A stretch of DNA of 64,000 bases, from contig OZ038526.1 of NCBI GenBank assembly GCA_964036665.1, positions 27,218,001 to 27,282,000 on the forward strand. The letters are read 5' to 3'. The notes under the pieces were generated by a model. That model saw nothing but the letters and a program-made list of their open reading frames with translations. It was not told the DNA's origin and did not search any database. Shown in pieces: positions 1 to 23,852 of this stretch. The stretch is from Gordius sp. MW1. Its lineage: Eukaryota; Nematomorpha; Gordioida; Gordea; Gordiidae. Position numbers and translations under genes: made by a program. Every line of letters starts with the position of its first letter. Within the stretch, counting starts at the first letter, position 1.

Positions 1-345
1 TCCAAATATTTGAAGGAAGAATTATTAGGAATTAATTGGGGGAATTTAAAGGAATATTGGGCCGTAAAAAAATAAATTATTGGGGGATGGCCGGGCTTAA
101 AGCCACTAAATAAAGATAACTTTACCGCTCTACATTTCGCCAATCTATTTTATTACAAGAAAAATTATATTAATTATAATAATCCTGAATCATCGATATC
201 AAAATTATCAATGCGATAACACGCCTATGTCAAAAATCACTGATGCGTTGATCAACAATCATATATGGGGAAGAAATAAATAACACAAACGTATAAGCGC
301 GTCGGGGGGGGGGGGGTAACATACGCGTACTAGAAATTAAATGTA
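1..345. repeat. LTR-like repeat R1, copy 1 (cut by the window edge)
   Basis: Positions 1-84 match 1498-1582 almost base for base, and 1-300 match 41240-41600 with small differences. The copy near 41.2 kb carries extra sequence to its left, starting around the motif TGTTCCTG, so the window begins inside this repeat. It holds a run of G at 303-316 and no open frame. Shape and spacing (copy, ~1 kb, copy) would fit an LTR, but no TSD or primer site proves this. Confidence 0.5.
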
Positions 346-1433
346 AAAGAATAATGATCTACGCTATGCGTGTACAATGTGTAAGATCAAAAGAGTTGTA
401 CCGCGTGTTGAACTCTTAACTTTTGAATAAGATAAGGTGGTATCTTCACCTTCGTATCTCCGGATACGATACCTTTCCCTTTTATTGAAAAGTCGAAGAC
501 TTAATCTATTTTCGATAGAGTTCTAAGAGTTTAGTGTTGTTGAGTGCAACGATCAAGGCGGCTTTATTAACATTATAAGTTTCAAACATCTGGCATCGAA
601 TACCAACTCTGGCCTTTGCTCACACGACTGATATATGTGTCAATCAGCGATCAAAAGGGAACGTCATGGCTAACGGATTTTTTTTTCCAGCTCTGTGACT
701 CCTCGAGCAACAGCCTCAACAAAAACTTATTATTAATATAGATTATAAACTGCCATTCTAAAAATTATTCTTTCTTGCGCCGTGCAGACTCTCAAATAAT
801 AGTCAAAGAAACAGCGGGGGGGGGGTTTAAATATTGGTTAACAATATAATTTTCATATAATTAATATATGTAAATAAATCAAGTGTATAATTCTGTCTTA
901 CAATAATATTTTAGCGGCACATTAAGAATTTAGGCCTTGAGAATTAGTTAGGGATGATTCTGCATAATTGATATTTGGATTTAAATCAGTTTCGGGATTT
1001 TCATTCATTCGAAAAATTCTGCCATCTGTTCTCAGACATATTGAAATTTCCACTGAATTATGTTTGCGGTTTAAATTTGGTAGCCAATTGTTCGAAGGAA
1101 TTGTTTTCTTCCTCCGTCTCCCAATATTTCCGAATCATGGATTGGTTCGATTGTTCTAGTACGTGGTTCGATTGCTTTTTAATCCCGACGAAGTGGTTCG
1201 ATTGTTTTACTGGAATAATTTTATCCAATATCCCTGCGCTGTGACGGTTGTTCATGGCAAACGGGATGTTCCTGGAATAATTTTATCCGAATAATTTTAT
1301 CCATTCCATTCAGAAGAAGGGGGGGGGCGGCAATTTGAATTCCAAATTAATCTTTCTGGATAAATTATTTCCTTTTTCGTTTTGTAGAATAATTCCTGGT
1401 TTCCTCCATCGGGCGTGAGTAGAATATCTGACA
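346..1433. other. No gene; remnant sequence between two R1 copies
   Basis: I see no convincing gene. Bases 385-510 look like a diverged copy of the terminal motif found at 1592-1710 (a GTAAGATCAAA block, then a CCTTTCCCTTTTATTGA block). Bases 1140-1215 hold three copies of a GTGGTTCGATTG motif. The 60-90 aa frames at 968-1255 overlap on both strands and resemble nothing I know, so I treat them as chance. Confidence 0.4.
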
Positions 1434-1582
1434 ACAAATATCGCGTTCCTGAAGCGCGGAATAAATAAAAAAGGATTCCGGGCGGAACACGATTTACAAA
1501 TATTTGAAGGAAGAATTATTAGGAATTAATTGGGGGAATTTAAAGGAATATTGGGCCGTAAAAAAATAAATTATTGGGGGAT
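1434..1582. repeat. R1 copy 2, truncated on the right
   Basis: Repeats the left part of the 41.2-kb copy (CGCGGAATAAATA, then GGAATTAATTGGGGGAAT) and stops after ATGG at 1583. In both other copies ATGG is followed by CCGGGCTTAAAG. The break at 1583 therefore marks where the inverted-arm element starting around 1592 was joined. Confidence 0.6.
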
Positions 1583-1591
1583 GGTGCGCTC

Positions 1592-2042
1592 ATAAAACAA
1601 AGTAAGATCAAAGTATACCGCGGACATTAAAACGCGATATACCAACATATGGTAACGTGGTATACACGTATACCACGCCTTTCCCTTTTATTGAGAAGTC
1701 GAAGGGCCAGGGCTGTCCAAATTCAGGGTGTCCATAATCACCCCGGGCTCCAGCTCTGCGATATTGTTGGGTTGAGTTGTCTTTCCCAAACCGGTTTTTA
1801 ATTTTAAGCACATTGGGGGCAGGTGCTTGGCTTTACACCCCCAACACTTCTTTCTTTTCAAGATAGGAGGACGGAGCAACGGTAGATTCCCAGATATGTT
1901 TCGTCGTTGTTCCCCGCTCGCATCCCGTCTCTCCTCACCGCAGCCCCCTCCTGTCTTGGTCGTCTTGGAGATCTTGGGCGTCGTGGATACGACCTCCCGA
2001 CCTGGCCTGGCGGACCCAGAGAGTGCGTCAAGTTTAACAATC
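1592..2042 (-). repeat. Inverted arm of the gypsy-like element, left copy
   Basis: About 450 bp that are the reverse complement of 5433-5882 with few changes. Read on the - strand it has an open frame (2113 to 1688) rich in Arg, Ser and Pro, with a retroviral-type zinc knuckle CWGCKAKHLPPMC (C-x2-C-x3-H-x4-C), so it looks like a gag nucleocapsid fragment. It also holds an AATAAAAGGG block. The arm ends abruptly at 2042, where the + strand pol-side sequence starts. Confidence 0.7.
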
Positions 2043-2176
2043 TCTACAATACCAAAGAGGTTGGGGACGGGAAATTTTGTTATAGGTGCAGGGGACATGT
2101 CAATCAAACGCAAACAGCTGCCAATGGGCAGGCTGTGTTTGATTGACTAGCGCAGGATAATTCAAATTATATAGAT

Positions 2177-2410
2177 ATGCGCATGGTAGATATAAATAAA
2201 ATTGTAAATTCGTCAGCTTCACCTTTAGTGACAGTAGATGTCGATAATTTTAAGATAAAATTTATATTAGATACTGGCGCCGCAATATCAATTATTAGTT
2301 TTAAAACATTTAAAAAATTTTGGCCCAACCGAAATTTGGAAACTGCCAATATAATTGCAAAACAAGTTGATAATACTTTCATTACTGTCCTGGTAGGATT
2401 AATGTTTTAG
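2177..2410 (+). pseudogene. Retroviral-type aspartic protease fragment
   Basis: The 77-aa frame contains FILDTGAAISII, the Asp-Thr-Gly active-site loop with its hydrophobic flanks. The frame is lost after LVG near 2390 and continues one frame over (NVLVKVAG onward) to the stop at 2497-2499, so protease and RT are now on separate frames. In gypsy elements this domain is released from Pol and cuts Gag and Pol during particle assembly. Confidence 0.8.
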
Positions 2411-2499
2411 TTAAAGTGGCAGGATTTGTGGTTGAATTGGATTTATATATGATTAGAGAGAATGTCGATAATATAATGGGCTGGTCTGGATTAGGATAA

Positions 2500-3651
2500 T
2501 TGGTCCCCAAATTCAATGGTGGGAATTATGTAATAAAAAATAATGCCCGCGAAATTTTCAAGGTTGATGTTAAGTCCATGGTGATGTCGAAGGCGTTGTC
2601 AGGTAGTTCACAGAGCAGGGATTTCACACCCGTTATTCATTCTGATTTAGGGCGCATAGCTTATAGATCAGATAACTCGGGAGGTCCCGTCTGCCAAGAA
2701 CGACCCATTTTTCATGCCGATTTACAGTGCGGGGTACCTCTGGAACCCACATGCCATAAATTAGCTAACCTGGGGGCAAAGCCTGATTTGGTCACAAAAT
2801 GGCACACCAAAATTGATAATATAAAAAACCAATTCTCTAAAATCTTTGAACTTGGTTTAGGATGCTTAAATGACGAAATATTTTCGGTTCGAGTTAATTT
2901 AAATGCGCTTCCTACATTTTGTGCTGCCAGCGTACCTTTAATTTTGAAAAATAAGGTCGACGGATTAATTAAAACATGGTTAAAGGATAACGTAATTGAA
3001 CCTATTGGCTATTCAGAATGGGCTACACCTTTGGTACCGGTCAGGAAGACTGACGGTACAGTTAGCGTTTGTGCTGATTATAGAATCACGGTAAACAAAT
3101 GTATCATTGAGGTAAAATACCCATTGCCAAGATTAGAAATTATTTTTGGTAAATTATTAGGCGCTAAATTTTTCTCAAAAATTGACCTTGCCAACGCTTA
3201 CTTGCAATTACAGGTAGATGAAAAGTCATCGCGGCTCCTAACAATTAATACTGATGCCGGACTTTTTAAATTTAAAAGGCTACCTTTTGGCTTAAGCATT
3301 TCAGCCGCTATTTTTCAGCGAGCTATGGCGTCGATTTTTGGTAATTTAGACGGTATAATATTTTATTTAGACGATATATTAATAACGGGACGAACGAGAG
3401 AAGAGCATGATTTGCGTCTTGTTCAGGTCTTGAATTTAATTAGTCTAAAAGGTTTAAAAGTTTCAGCTAAAAAATGTGTTTTTGGGACTGAACAAATTGT
3501 CTATTTAGGACATATTTTAAATAATGGTAATATTCAACCAAAATATGACAAGATAGAAGCCATTAAAAATGTTAAATTGCCTGCAAATAAAAAGGACCTA
3601 TCGTCATTTATGGGTTTAATGAACTATTACAGTAAATTTATAAATAATTAA
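2500..3651 (+). pseudogene. Reverse transcriptase domain of gypsy-like pol
   Basis: A 383-codon stretch without a Met start (it follows an internal stop). It shows the gypsy RT blocks in order: WATPLVPVRKTDGT, VCADYR, YPLPRLE, FSKIDLANAY, FKRLPFGLSISAAIFQRAM, then the catalytic FYLDDILITG and YLGHILNNG. All three catalytic aspartates are present. It ends at a stop at 3649-3651, just after KFINN, where related proteins continue into the RNase H linker, so the end is a frameshift, not a natural terminus. Confidence 0.9.
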
Positions 3652-3667
3652 GTGAATATGCTGGACC

Positions 3668-4677
3668 TTGTACGAATTGACAAAAAAAGACATCATATTT
3701 AAATGGAGTAAAAGTGATATTGAAAAATTTGATTTTTTGAAAAATATCTTGCTTAAAAAACCCATTTTAAGATGTTTTGATCCTAATAAACAACATATAC
3801 TAAGGGTCGATGCATCCAATATTGGTGAGGCGCATTATGTCAGGTCGAGGATGGAATGGAGCATCCAGTTTTGTATTTTTCGCTTAAATTAAATAAAACA
3901 GAGGTGGGATATTCTGTTATAGAACACGAGGCATTAGCGATGATTTACGGATTACAACGATGTCGCGAATATTTAATTGGCAAATCGTTTACTGTAGTTA
4001 CAGATCATACGCCGCTTGTTGCTTTATTTAAAAAGGCGAACGCCGAACTATTAATGTCTCCTAAATTACAACGTTGGCTTGTAATGCTGGGAAATTTTAC
4101 ATTGACCCTAAAATACGGCAAGGGAGAGGATAATCATTTGGCTGATGTACTATCACGTTTGGGCGCAGATACCATTGAGGCCGATGATTTATCTTTGTCT
4201 TGTGATTTAATAGGAGGACATGTAATCAATGCTTTAAATATTTTAGATTTAAACGATATTGTTAATGAAAGTAATGCGGACCCTGAATTATGTAAAATAA
4301 AAGATATTTTGGCAGGCTTAGACGATAAAATTAATGTACCCACCCCTTTTAAACATGTTTTGAACGACTTATATGTAGAAAATAAAGTTCTTAAAAAGCA
4401 TGAAAGGTTAGTGGTACCGATTAAGCTTCGTCTGCTAAAAATATTACATCTGGGACAATGTGGGATGGTTAAAATGAAAGGCTTGGCCAGACAATACGTC
4501 TGGTGGCCGCAATTAACTAAAGACATCCAAAAATTCGTAAGGCAGTGTGAGCTTTGTAAGCTTGATGCACCGATGCCGCGTAAAAATAAAAAATCTAGGT
4601 GCCCTCGTCCTAAATTTCCGTGGGAGCGTATACACATAGATTTTTTCGAATTAGATAAAAAAAACGGTACATCTTAA
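3668..4677 (+). pseudogene. RNase H and integrase zinc-finger part of gypsy-like pol
   Basis: Two overlapping frames (3668-3892 and 3856-4677) carry one domain split by a frameshift near 3840. RNase H motifs include RVDAS (first Asp), EHEALAMIYGL (Glu) and VVTDHTPL (Asp). The integrase start follows: LHLGQCGMVKMKG, WWPQLTKDI and CELCK make the HHCC finger, with Gln in place of its second His. The frame ends after IHIDFFELDKKNGTS in a run of A, where a frameshift separates it from the rest of the integrase core. Confidence 0.85.
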
Positions 4678-4760
4678 TAGTAGATGCGTTTTCCGGTTGG
4701 ACGGAATTTAAAATTATATCAAATATATAAAATAGAGTAACAATTTCAATTTTAAAGGAA

Positions 4761-5291
4761 TTGTTAGGGAATTACGGGTTTCCAGAAATAATTGTTACGG
4801 ATAATGGTAAAGCTTTTGTTAGCAACGAATTTAAACAATTTTGTTTAAAATATAAAATTAACCATATTTTAACTGCACCGTACCATCCAAGCTCTAATGG
4901 GCAGGTAGAAAGGTATGTAGGTATTGTTAAAAAATGGTTGAACATAGCTAAAGTAACGAAGGACGGAACGTGGTTATCTAAACTTTATCACAATATGTCA
5001 CCACGGTTTCCTAATCGTGCTCCGGTTAGCTATGAATTTTTAAATCGTAAATTAAGATACCCACCAGATTTTCTAAATGTTGATGATCACCAACAATTGC
5101 CAATGGAAGGTAAACCAAAGTTTCAGCTTAATCAAAAGGTATGGTATAGAAACTATTTGGGTAAACCTAAATGGCTTTTGGGTGAGATAATTCAACAGGT
5201 TGGTTCTAAAGTTTTTAAAATTAAGGACTCAAATGAAAATAAATTTGAAATTAGGCACGCGGAACAATTAGAATTGTTTGATGCTATATAG
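4761..5291 (+). pseudogene. Integrase core and C-terminal domain of gypsy-like pol
   Basis: A 176-codon frame with the second catalytic Asp (IIVTDNGKAF) and the catalytic Glu (SSNGQVERYVG) of the D,D-35-E triad; the first Asp lies upstream in the 4677-ending frame. The C-terminal part (VWYRNYLGKPKWLLGEI, then RHAEQLELF) resembles the SH3-like DNA-binding domain of gypsy integrases. It ends at a stop at 5289-5291, about 140 bp before the right inverted arm. Confidence 0.88.
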
Positions 5292-5432
5292 TTATGTTCA
5301 ACGTTTATTTCTATTCAGATGGAATTAATGCTGCTTGGTGCGACGTGGAGTTGGAGGTGACATCCACGACATCTTGGAACGAAAGAGTTCCAATGTATAT
5401 ATTAATCAAAGTGGAGACGGACGGGAGGTAGG

Positions 5433-5882
5433 GATTGTTAAACTTGACGCACTCTCTGGGTCCGCCAGGCCAGACGGGAGGTCGTATCCACAACGCCCAA
5501 GATCTCCAAGACGACCAAGACAGGAGGGGGCTGCGGTGAGGAGAGACGGGAATGCGAGCGGGGAACAACGACGAAACATATCTGGGAATCCACCGTTGCT
5601 CCGTCCTCCTATCTTCAAAAGAAAGAAGTGTTGGGGGTGTAAGGCCAAACACCTGCCCCCAATGTGCTTAAAATTAAAAACTGGTTTGGGAAAGAAAATC
5701 CAACCCAACGATATCGCAGAGCTGGAGTCCGGGGTGATTATGGACACCCTGAATTTGGACAGCCCTGGCCCTTCGACTTCTCAATAAAAGGGAAAGGTGT
5801 GGTATACGTGTATACCACGTTACCATATGTTGGTATATCGCGTTTTAATGTCCGCGGTATACTTTGATCTTACTTTGTTTTA
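5433..5882 (+). repeat. Inverted arm of the gypsy-like element, right copy
   Basis: Mirror copy of 1592-2042. The open frame at 5335-5787 carries the same CWGCKAKHLPPMC knuckle and ends in SPGPSTSQ. The arm ends in TTACTTTGTTTTAT, after which the two copies diverge. A purine-rich stretch just before it (5413-5433) could be a polypurine tract, which would make 5438 a possible LTR start; the alternative is a displaced gag segment. Confidence 0.65.
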
Positions 5883-5897
5883 TTTAATTTAATGTTA

Positions 5898-6418
5898 ATG
5901 TAAAAGGGTTAACGAATGGTTCCGCAATCCTTATAATTAAAAAAAAGGAATTGGAAAGGAAGGCATTTTTACCGGGTTAACCTAGACGCGGAAGTGGCTA
6001 ATTTTCTTTGACGCTCTCTTTTTTTAATTACTTTTACTTTTTATTTTAAACTCAGCCACATCTGTTACTAATCTTTGCAGCCCCGTCTGAAGATTTGCTC
6101 GTTCAATCAAGCCCACCACCCAGGGAAGATTCAACGGCTTTATAAGCGTCATCACACAGCGTTACTGGAGTCCTTGAAGATTTTTCCCCAGTCCTTCGAA
6201 ATTTTTCCCTAACTTTGTATTTTCCCTAAAACCTTTATAATTGTTCCCAAACCCTACGCTTTCACTCTTTTATTATAATTTTACGGAACATTATAATTTT
6301 ACCGTCGCTAATCATTTTATTTATAAATCGCCTTTAATTGTAAATATTTAGACGTATTAGCGTAAATAAAGCTATTTTAAATCCTTCGCTCAGCCTTTTT
6401 TACCCGCCGGTCATTACA
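5898..6418 (+). repeat. Putative LTR sequence at the right end of the gypsy-like element
   Basis: The segment can be bounded by TGTAA on the left and TTACA on the right, the TG...CA ends usual for LTRs, and holds AATAAAG near 6366, about 50 bp before its right end. No second copy is in this window to fix the borders, and no TSD is visible. The LTR may instead begin at 5438. Confidence 0.4.
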
Positions 6419-7016
6419 GGATGCAACATATTTAGTCAAATAATCAAATTAGACACGTAACTTATATATTATAAGGCCGACGAGGATATATCCAATATGG
6501 CGTTTTCTGACTTGAATTATTACATTATCAGATTATATCACTGCAAATTAATTATATTTAATTCAGTAATTAGTTTTTAACCCTGCACAAATCAGGCTCT
6601 CTCCTATGTTGACATAAATATCAATTAACATCTTAATAACTTTGATCGTGGTCAGCGATACTATTGATATAAAGCCTTAGCGCCTATTTTCTTACGATTT
6701 TTTGGTTTGACATATATTGAAAAATATACAAGAAGCTATTAAACATCGACCTTAGCAAGCTAAACCTTTTAGTTGTGTCTGACCTATAATTTTTTATGAT
6801 TGATGTTATTGGCAGTTAAGCTATTGGAAAATTGTTAATCAATATATTGTAAATTTAAGCTATTCTTTAAATGGGTTATTTTTTATAAATTTTTCTAAAT
6901 ATTTTACTATAATTATCTATAACATTAATGCTAAGAATAGCATTTGTTAGAAAGTTTTTAACAAAAGGACGTTATTTTGATCGTCCAATCATGCGTCGTA
7001 AATTTAAATTCACCAT
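6419..7016. other. AT-rich spacer upstream of USP22
   Basis: No gene seen. This stretch should hold the USP22 promoter and 5' UTR, but I find no TATA-like or initiator arrangement I would defend. An in-frame stop (TAA at 7005-7007) lies just before the USP22 ATG. Confidence 0.4.
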
Positions 7017-19999
<12,983 letters not shown>

Positions 20000-21927
20000 A
20001 ATTGCTCCCGATAATTTAAACCGCTTCAAGGGGGTGGCCTTGTTACGATGGCATAGCTAAAAACTTTAAATTGGCTAACACATAGAATTCCTCCGTAACC
20101 CTGAGGCAATATGAAGATCAGAATTTAATTAATGTTTTTTTGGAATTGGATTTAAGCCATTTAAATACTCAAAACGTGATCACCTTAATGTTTACGCCAT
20201 AGCGTTAGGGTATTTGCCTTTGGGTGTGTGAAGGGCGCCAGCTTTTCGGCAATCAATGTGATAATTGCTATATATAAAGTGTTATTAAATTTTATAAAGT
20301 AAACTTTATACGCAATATCAATCGATTCGTTTTGCGCCATAGTAAAGAGTAGTGCTGTAAAAACGGCGGGGTTCTGTATGGTCGACTTTTGGTTTTAGTC
20401 GACCAAAACCAAAGGTCGACCAAACAAAGCTCAGCCGTTTTTACAACACTAGTAAAGAGTGGAGATATTGAGTGTTGGAATCTTTAAAAAGCCTTCATGA
20501 ACTCCTTAAAATGCGTGCGGTTACAAATTGTGATGGTTCAGTATAACATTTAGGCTAATTTTTTTCCCCTTGTTTATTGTGTTGACTAGTTTACATATAA
20601 TACGTAAATATAAAGCTGATAACAACAATTTGTCTAGGGAGCGATAGGGTTCGTATTTATCTATATAATGAATAACAAAATTAGCAAATATAACAACTTT
20701 AGATAAGGTAGGGCTTCAGAGAAATTTGAAAGCAATCGTCACCACACCATAGTTTAGATTCGACATCTATAAAAAAAAATTTAAATTAATAATCAAATAA
20801 TATGCAGAGGTTTGAATATTATAATATGAATGCACATAACTAAATTGATAGCGACTAATTTGAAATTAATAAGCTGTAAAATTTTGTTTTTCTCTTAGTT
20901 TTAAATTATTACCAATGCATTAAACGCATTAGGTTAAGGTTTTTTATAGAATCTAATTCTATACTTTTTTTTAAAGTATAGTTACATTTTTAACAAAAAT
21001 TTACCCGAAAGGCCACCCTCATGTTGTTTTCTAGGTTCAGGGTCGTTTTGTATGTTGCCATAGATTGGAGGGAGTTATCAAATTTTGTATCGACTCTATT
21101 AGTTCGCAAAACGAGAGGAGAGTTTAAAATACTCCTACCTCTGGCCACAATCCTAGCTGCTACTCCATTCATTCTTACATCTAAATATTTATAATTTGAA
21201 AGCCATAGACAAAATAGATTTATTTTTGAATGAGGTTCTTAATAAATATATACATGTAAGGGATAAATATTTGATGGATATATTGATAACTACTCAATGT
21301 TGTAGTGGAAAGATATGTAAGAGATAGCTCCATCCTGCAAGCTTGACCTATAGCCGCACCCGTTTGAATGCTCACAACCTTTGATTGCTTATCTAAGGCG
21401 AGAAATATAGTTTTTTTAAACTTAAAACCTTTATTCAAAATAGTTTTTAAACGTTGTAAAATTTAATTTTTTACTGCTATCCAATATGCTGGATTCTTTG
21501 ATCGTATTTGGCAGTGCAGCTTGATTCACTACTATGCCATCAGTTGTTAATATACAGTTTTGGCCTAAAGTGCAGAATATTCATTACTACTCTGCATAAA
21601 AAATATTATGAGATGATCAGTGTTTTATTTTTTTGTGACGATAATGTTATGTTTAAAATATCAAATCATTTGAATTATGGTTTTATCTATGTGTAGGTGT
21701 TTATCTATATATATAATCTAATTTATTAAGTTTATCAAAATGTCCAAATGTTTACTCATAAATAGTTTACTTCATACACAGATTCCTTTGAAGATCATAA
21801 TAATCAACTAAAATGTTCACTTGCTATATTTTGGTCAAATCAAAGGTATTTAAGAATTTTAGGGTGGAAAACAACATCTAACAACTGATTAGCTTTATAG
21901 TTAATAAAATTACATTATAATTAAGTA
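20000..21927. other. Spacer downstream of USP22
   Basis: Should contain the USP22 3' UTR. Apart from the M2 MITE at 20350-20451 I see no gene. The 60-72 aa frames here are AT-rich and featureless. Confidence 0.4.
20350..20451. mobile_element. MITE M2, minimal 102-bp copy with perfect TSD
   Basis: TAGTGCTGTAAAAACGG to CCGTTTTTACAACACTA with the two arms almost touching. The 8-bp TSD GTAAAGAG is at 20342-20349 and 20452-20459. TAGTG ends plus an 8-bp TSD are the hAT signature. Confidence 0.92.
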
Positions 21928-22292
21928 CATAGACTAGCTAGACTGCTCATCAACGTTAAAAAAGTGTACCGTCCGCCATTTTTAAATGTGCACAAAGGAA
22001 AGGGTTTATAGATCATAGTGATTTTGGTTAAACAAATGTTTTTAAAACGTAATGACATATATTGAAATAGTTAAACAGACAGCATTTTAAAATATATATC
22101 ATTTACACAATTCATTAAAATAAAAATAATTTGTTGATGGGATGTTAAAGCAATTTAGTGTCATCTGCAACATACTTTTTTATACGATGGGGGACACTGC
22201 ATTAAGACACGGGGAGATTGTCAAATTCAGTGATTTTGTGGTACAGATTTTACCTTATGAAATATATTACATGAGCAGTCTATGTAGTCTAC
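21928..22292. mobile_element. MITE M3, diverged copy
   Basis: CATAGACTAGCTAGACTGCT at the left and GAGCAGTCTATGTAGTCTAC at the right, 365 bp apart. TSD not recognisable. Confidence 0.7.
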
Positions 22293-22318
22293 AGGGGTCA
22301 TATTTGTTGGAAATTTTC

Positions 22319-22600
22319 TGCCCGAACCTGGCCCGATTCAATTTTTTAACTTTCTCGTCCGCCCGGGCCCGCCCAAATCGTTAAAACTGCCCAAATTGCC
22401 CGGCCCGAAAGATTAAATTTGCCCGTTAGGCCCGAATTTATGCGATCCGAAATAGAGGTGAGATTTGTTTAAATTTTTCTGCCCGAACCAGGCCTGGTCT
22501 AAATTTTTAACTAAATTGCCTGCCTGCCCCTTCTAAGTGTCCGCTCTACCATGCCTGAACCATTAGAGCTGCCCGAAATGACCGGCCCGATTGGTCACAA
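22319..22600. repeat. GCCCGA-rich dispersed repeat
   Basis: Repeats of GCCCGAACC-GGCCCG separated by AATTTTTAAC blocks. A short related piece is at 23262-23325 and another at 63335-63500. Non-coding; family not recognised. Confidence 0.55.
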
Positions 22601-23561
22601 AATTTTAATAAATTAATTGCCAATGCATTTAGGTTAATAAAAAATTATTTCAATTACTTACTTTTTTTGATTAAAAAAAAATATATTTAATCAATAAATT
22701 ACCTTCATGCTATAGAATATAATGGAGAAAATATTTATTTGAAGCGAAAAAGAATGGTATGGGAATTAATTATGTATTATAAAAATAAGTAATAGAAAAA
22801 TAAGGGAATAAAAAGGGCAAAGATGGGGCAAAAAAAGAATGATATGGAAATCAATTATTATAGGAATTAGAAATAAATAATAGCGTATATTAAGGAGTAA
22901 AAAAGGCAAATTGCAAAATGGGGAAGCTTTGATAAACCAAGTTTTATTTGTAAAAAAAATTAAATTAATTATAATTAAATTTAACACTTAAATGTGCATC
23001 AATTATGTGAAAATGGCATGACGCCGATTTAAGTCTAGACGGTACATGTGTATTGCGAACAATGACAGGGCTACAAAAATATAAATATTTTTATCCTTCC
23101 ATAAACGTATCTAGGGATCTGAAAGAAAGGTAGTCGGTCAAAGGTTATAAAAACAGCTTGAGAAGAGGTGGCAAAATTATGTTATTTTTACATTTTAAGC
23201 ATTCTCAATATAAAATCTAATAAAAAGTAACAAAATAATATACTATGTTTTTGATTTAATTATGCCCGAAACTTATCAGCGTGCCCGCCCGAAAATGGGC
23301 CGGGCTGGGCTTTTCTGGTCTCTGATAGTCTATATCAAATATCAACTTGCGTGCGTCTCGTTTCTAATTGAGTGGAGAGTATAAAAATTATATTTTAATA
23401 ATATAGCAGATATCTCCGGGTTTCTTGTAGAAAGATAGCATGGTAATTAATATATTTTCTTTCCGATATGAACATAACTTGATTATTGACATATATATTT
23501 TAAATGATCCTCTCAATTTAAAAATACTTCCTCTGATTTTTTTTAAATAAACCTCTAATTA
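22601..23561. other. No gene seen
   Basis: AT-rich spacer. The only recognisable piece is a short GCCCG-type fragment at 23262-23325. Confidence 0.4.
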
Positions 23562-23852
23562 CACGGTTCAACAAGAAAAATCAACCGGCAAACTGTTTGC
23601 AGATTCTGGTAGAGTCTTTCACGGTGAACACAAATATTTTTTTAGTTTTTCCTTATACGTCAAGTTTTTTAAATATTCGCTGTCAAAGTTGCCAAAAACG
23701 CGATTTTAGCGTTTTTTAAACGTCAATAACTTGCAAATTAGTCGGTAAAAATCTTATTTAATAGATTTAATACGTAGATATAGGGGAGGAATGTATTCAC
23801 AATTTTTTTTTATCCTAGCACAGCACTTTTACTTTTTAAATTATATACAAAA

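Larger units (their letters stand above)
2047..5291 (+). pseudogene. Gypsy-like pol, broken in several places
   Basis: Domains in order: a short zinc-knuckle-like CYRCRGH segment (about 2077), aspartic protease with DTGA (2269-2280), reverse transcriptase with YLDD (about 3365), RNase H, HHCC zinc finger, and DDE integrase with its C-terminal domain. Lesions seen directly: a frameshift near 2390, stop codon 2497-2499, frameshifts around 3645 and 3690, one near 3840, a frameshift near 4665 and a stop near 4730. The second His of the integrase zinc finger is replaced by Gln (LHLGQCG). The copy cannot make a continuous Pol protein. Family-level assignment is firm; lineage within gypsy is not resolved. 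Confidence 0.9.
1592..6418 (+). mobile_element. Rearranged gypsy-like LTR retrotransposon
   Basis: A + strand pol (protease, RT, RNase H, integrase) is framed by two inverted ~450-bp gag-like arms at 1592-2042 and 5433-5882. To the right, 5898-6418 looks like LTR sequence: it can be read as starting TGTAA and ending TTACA and has an AATAAAG block near its end. No matching left LTR is present. Ordinary gypsy elements have direct, not inverted, ends, so this is either a rearranged copy or a family with unusual termini. The order of pol domains (RT before integrase) is that of Ty3/gypsy. Confidence 0.65.

Noticed and set aside
1592-5882. DIRS-type retrotransposon because of inverted ends
   Set aside because: DIRS elements have a tyrosine recombinase; this pol has a DDE integrase of gypsy type.
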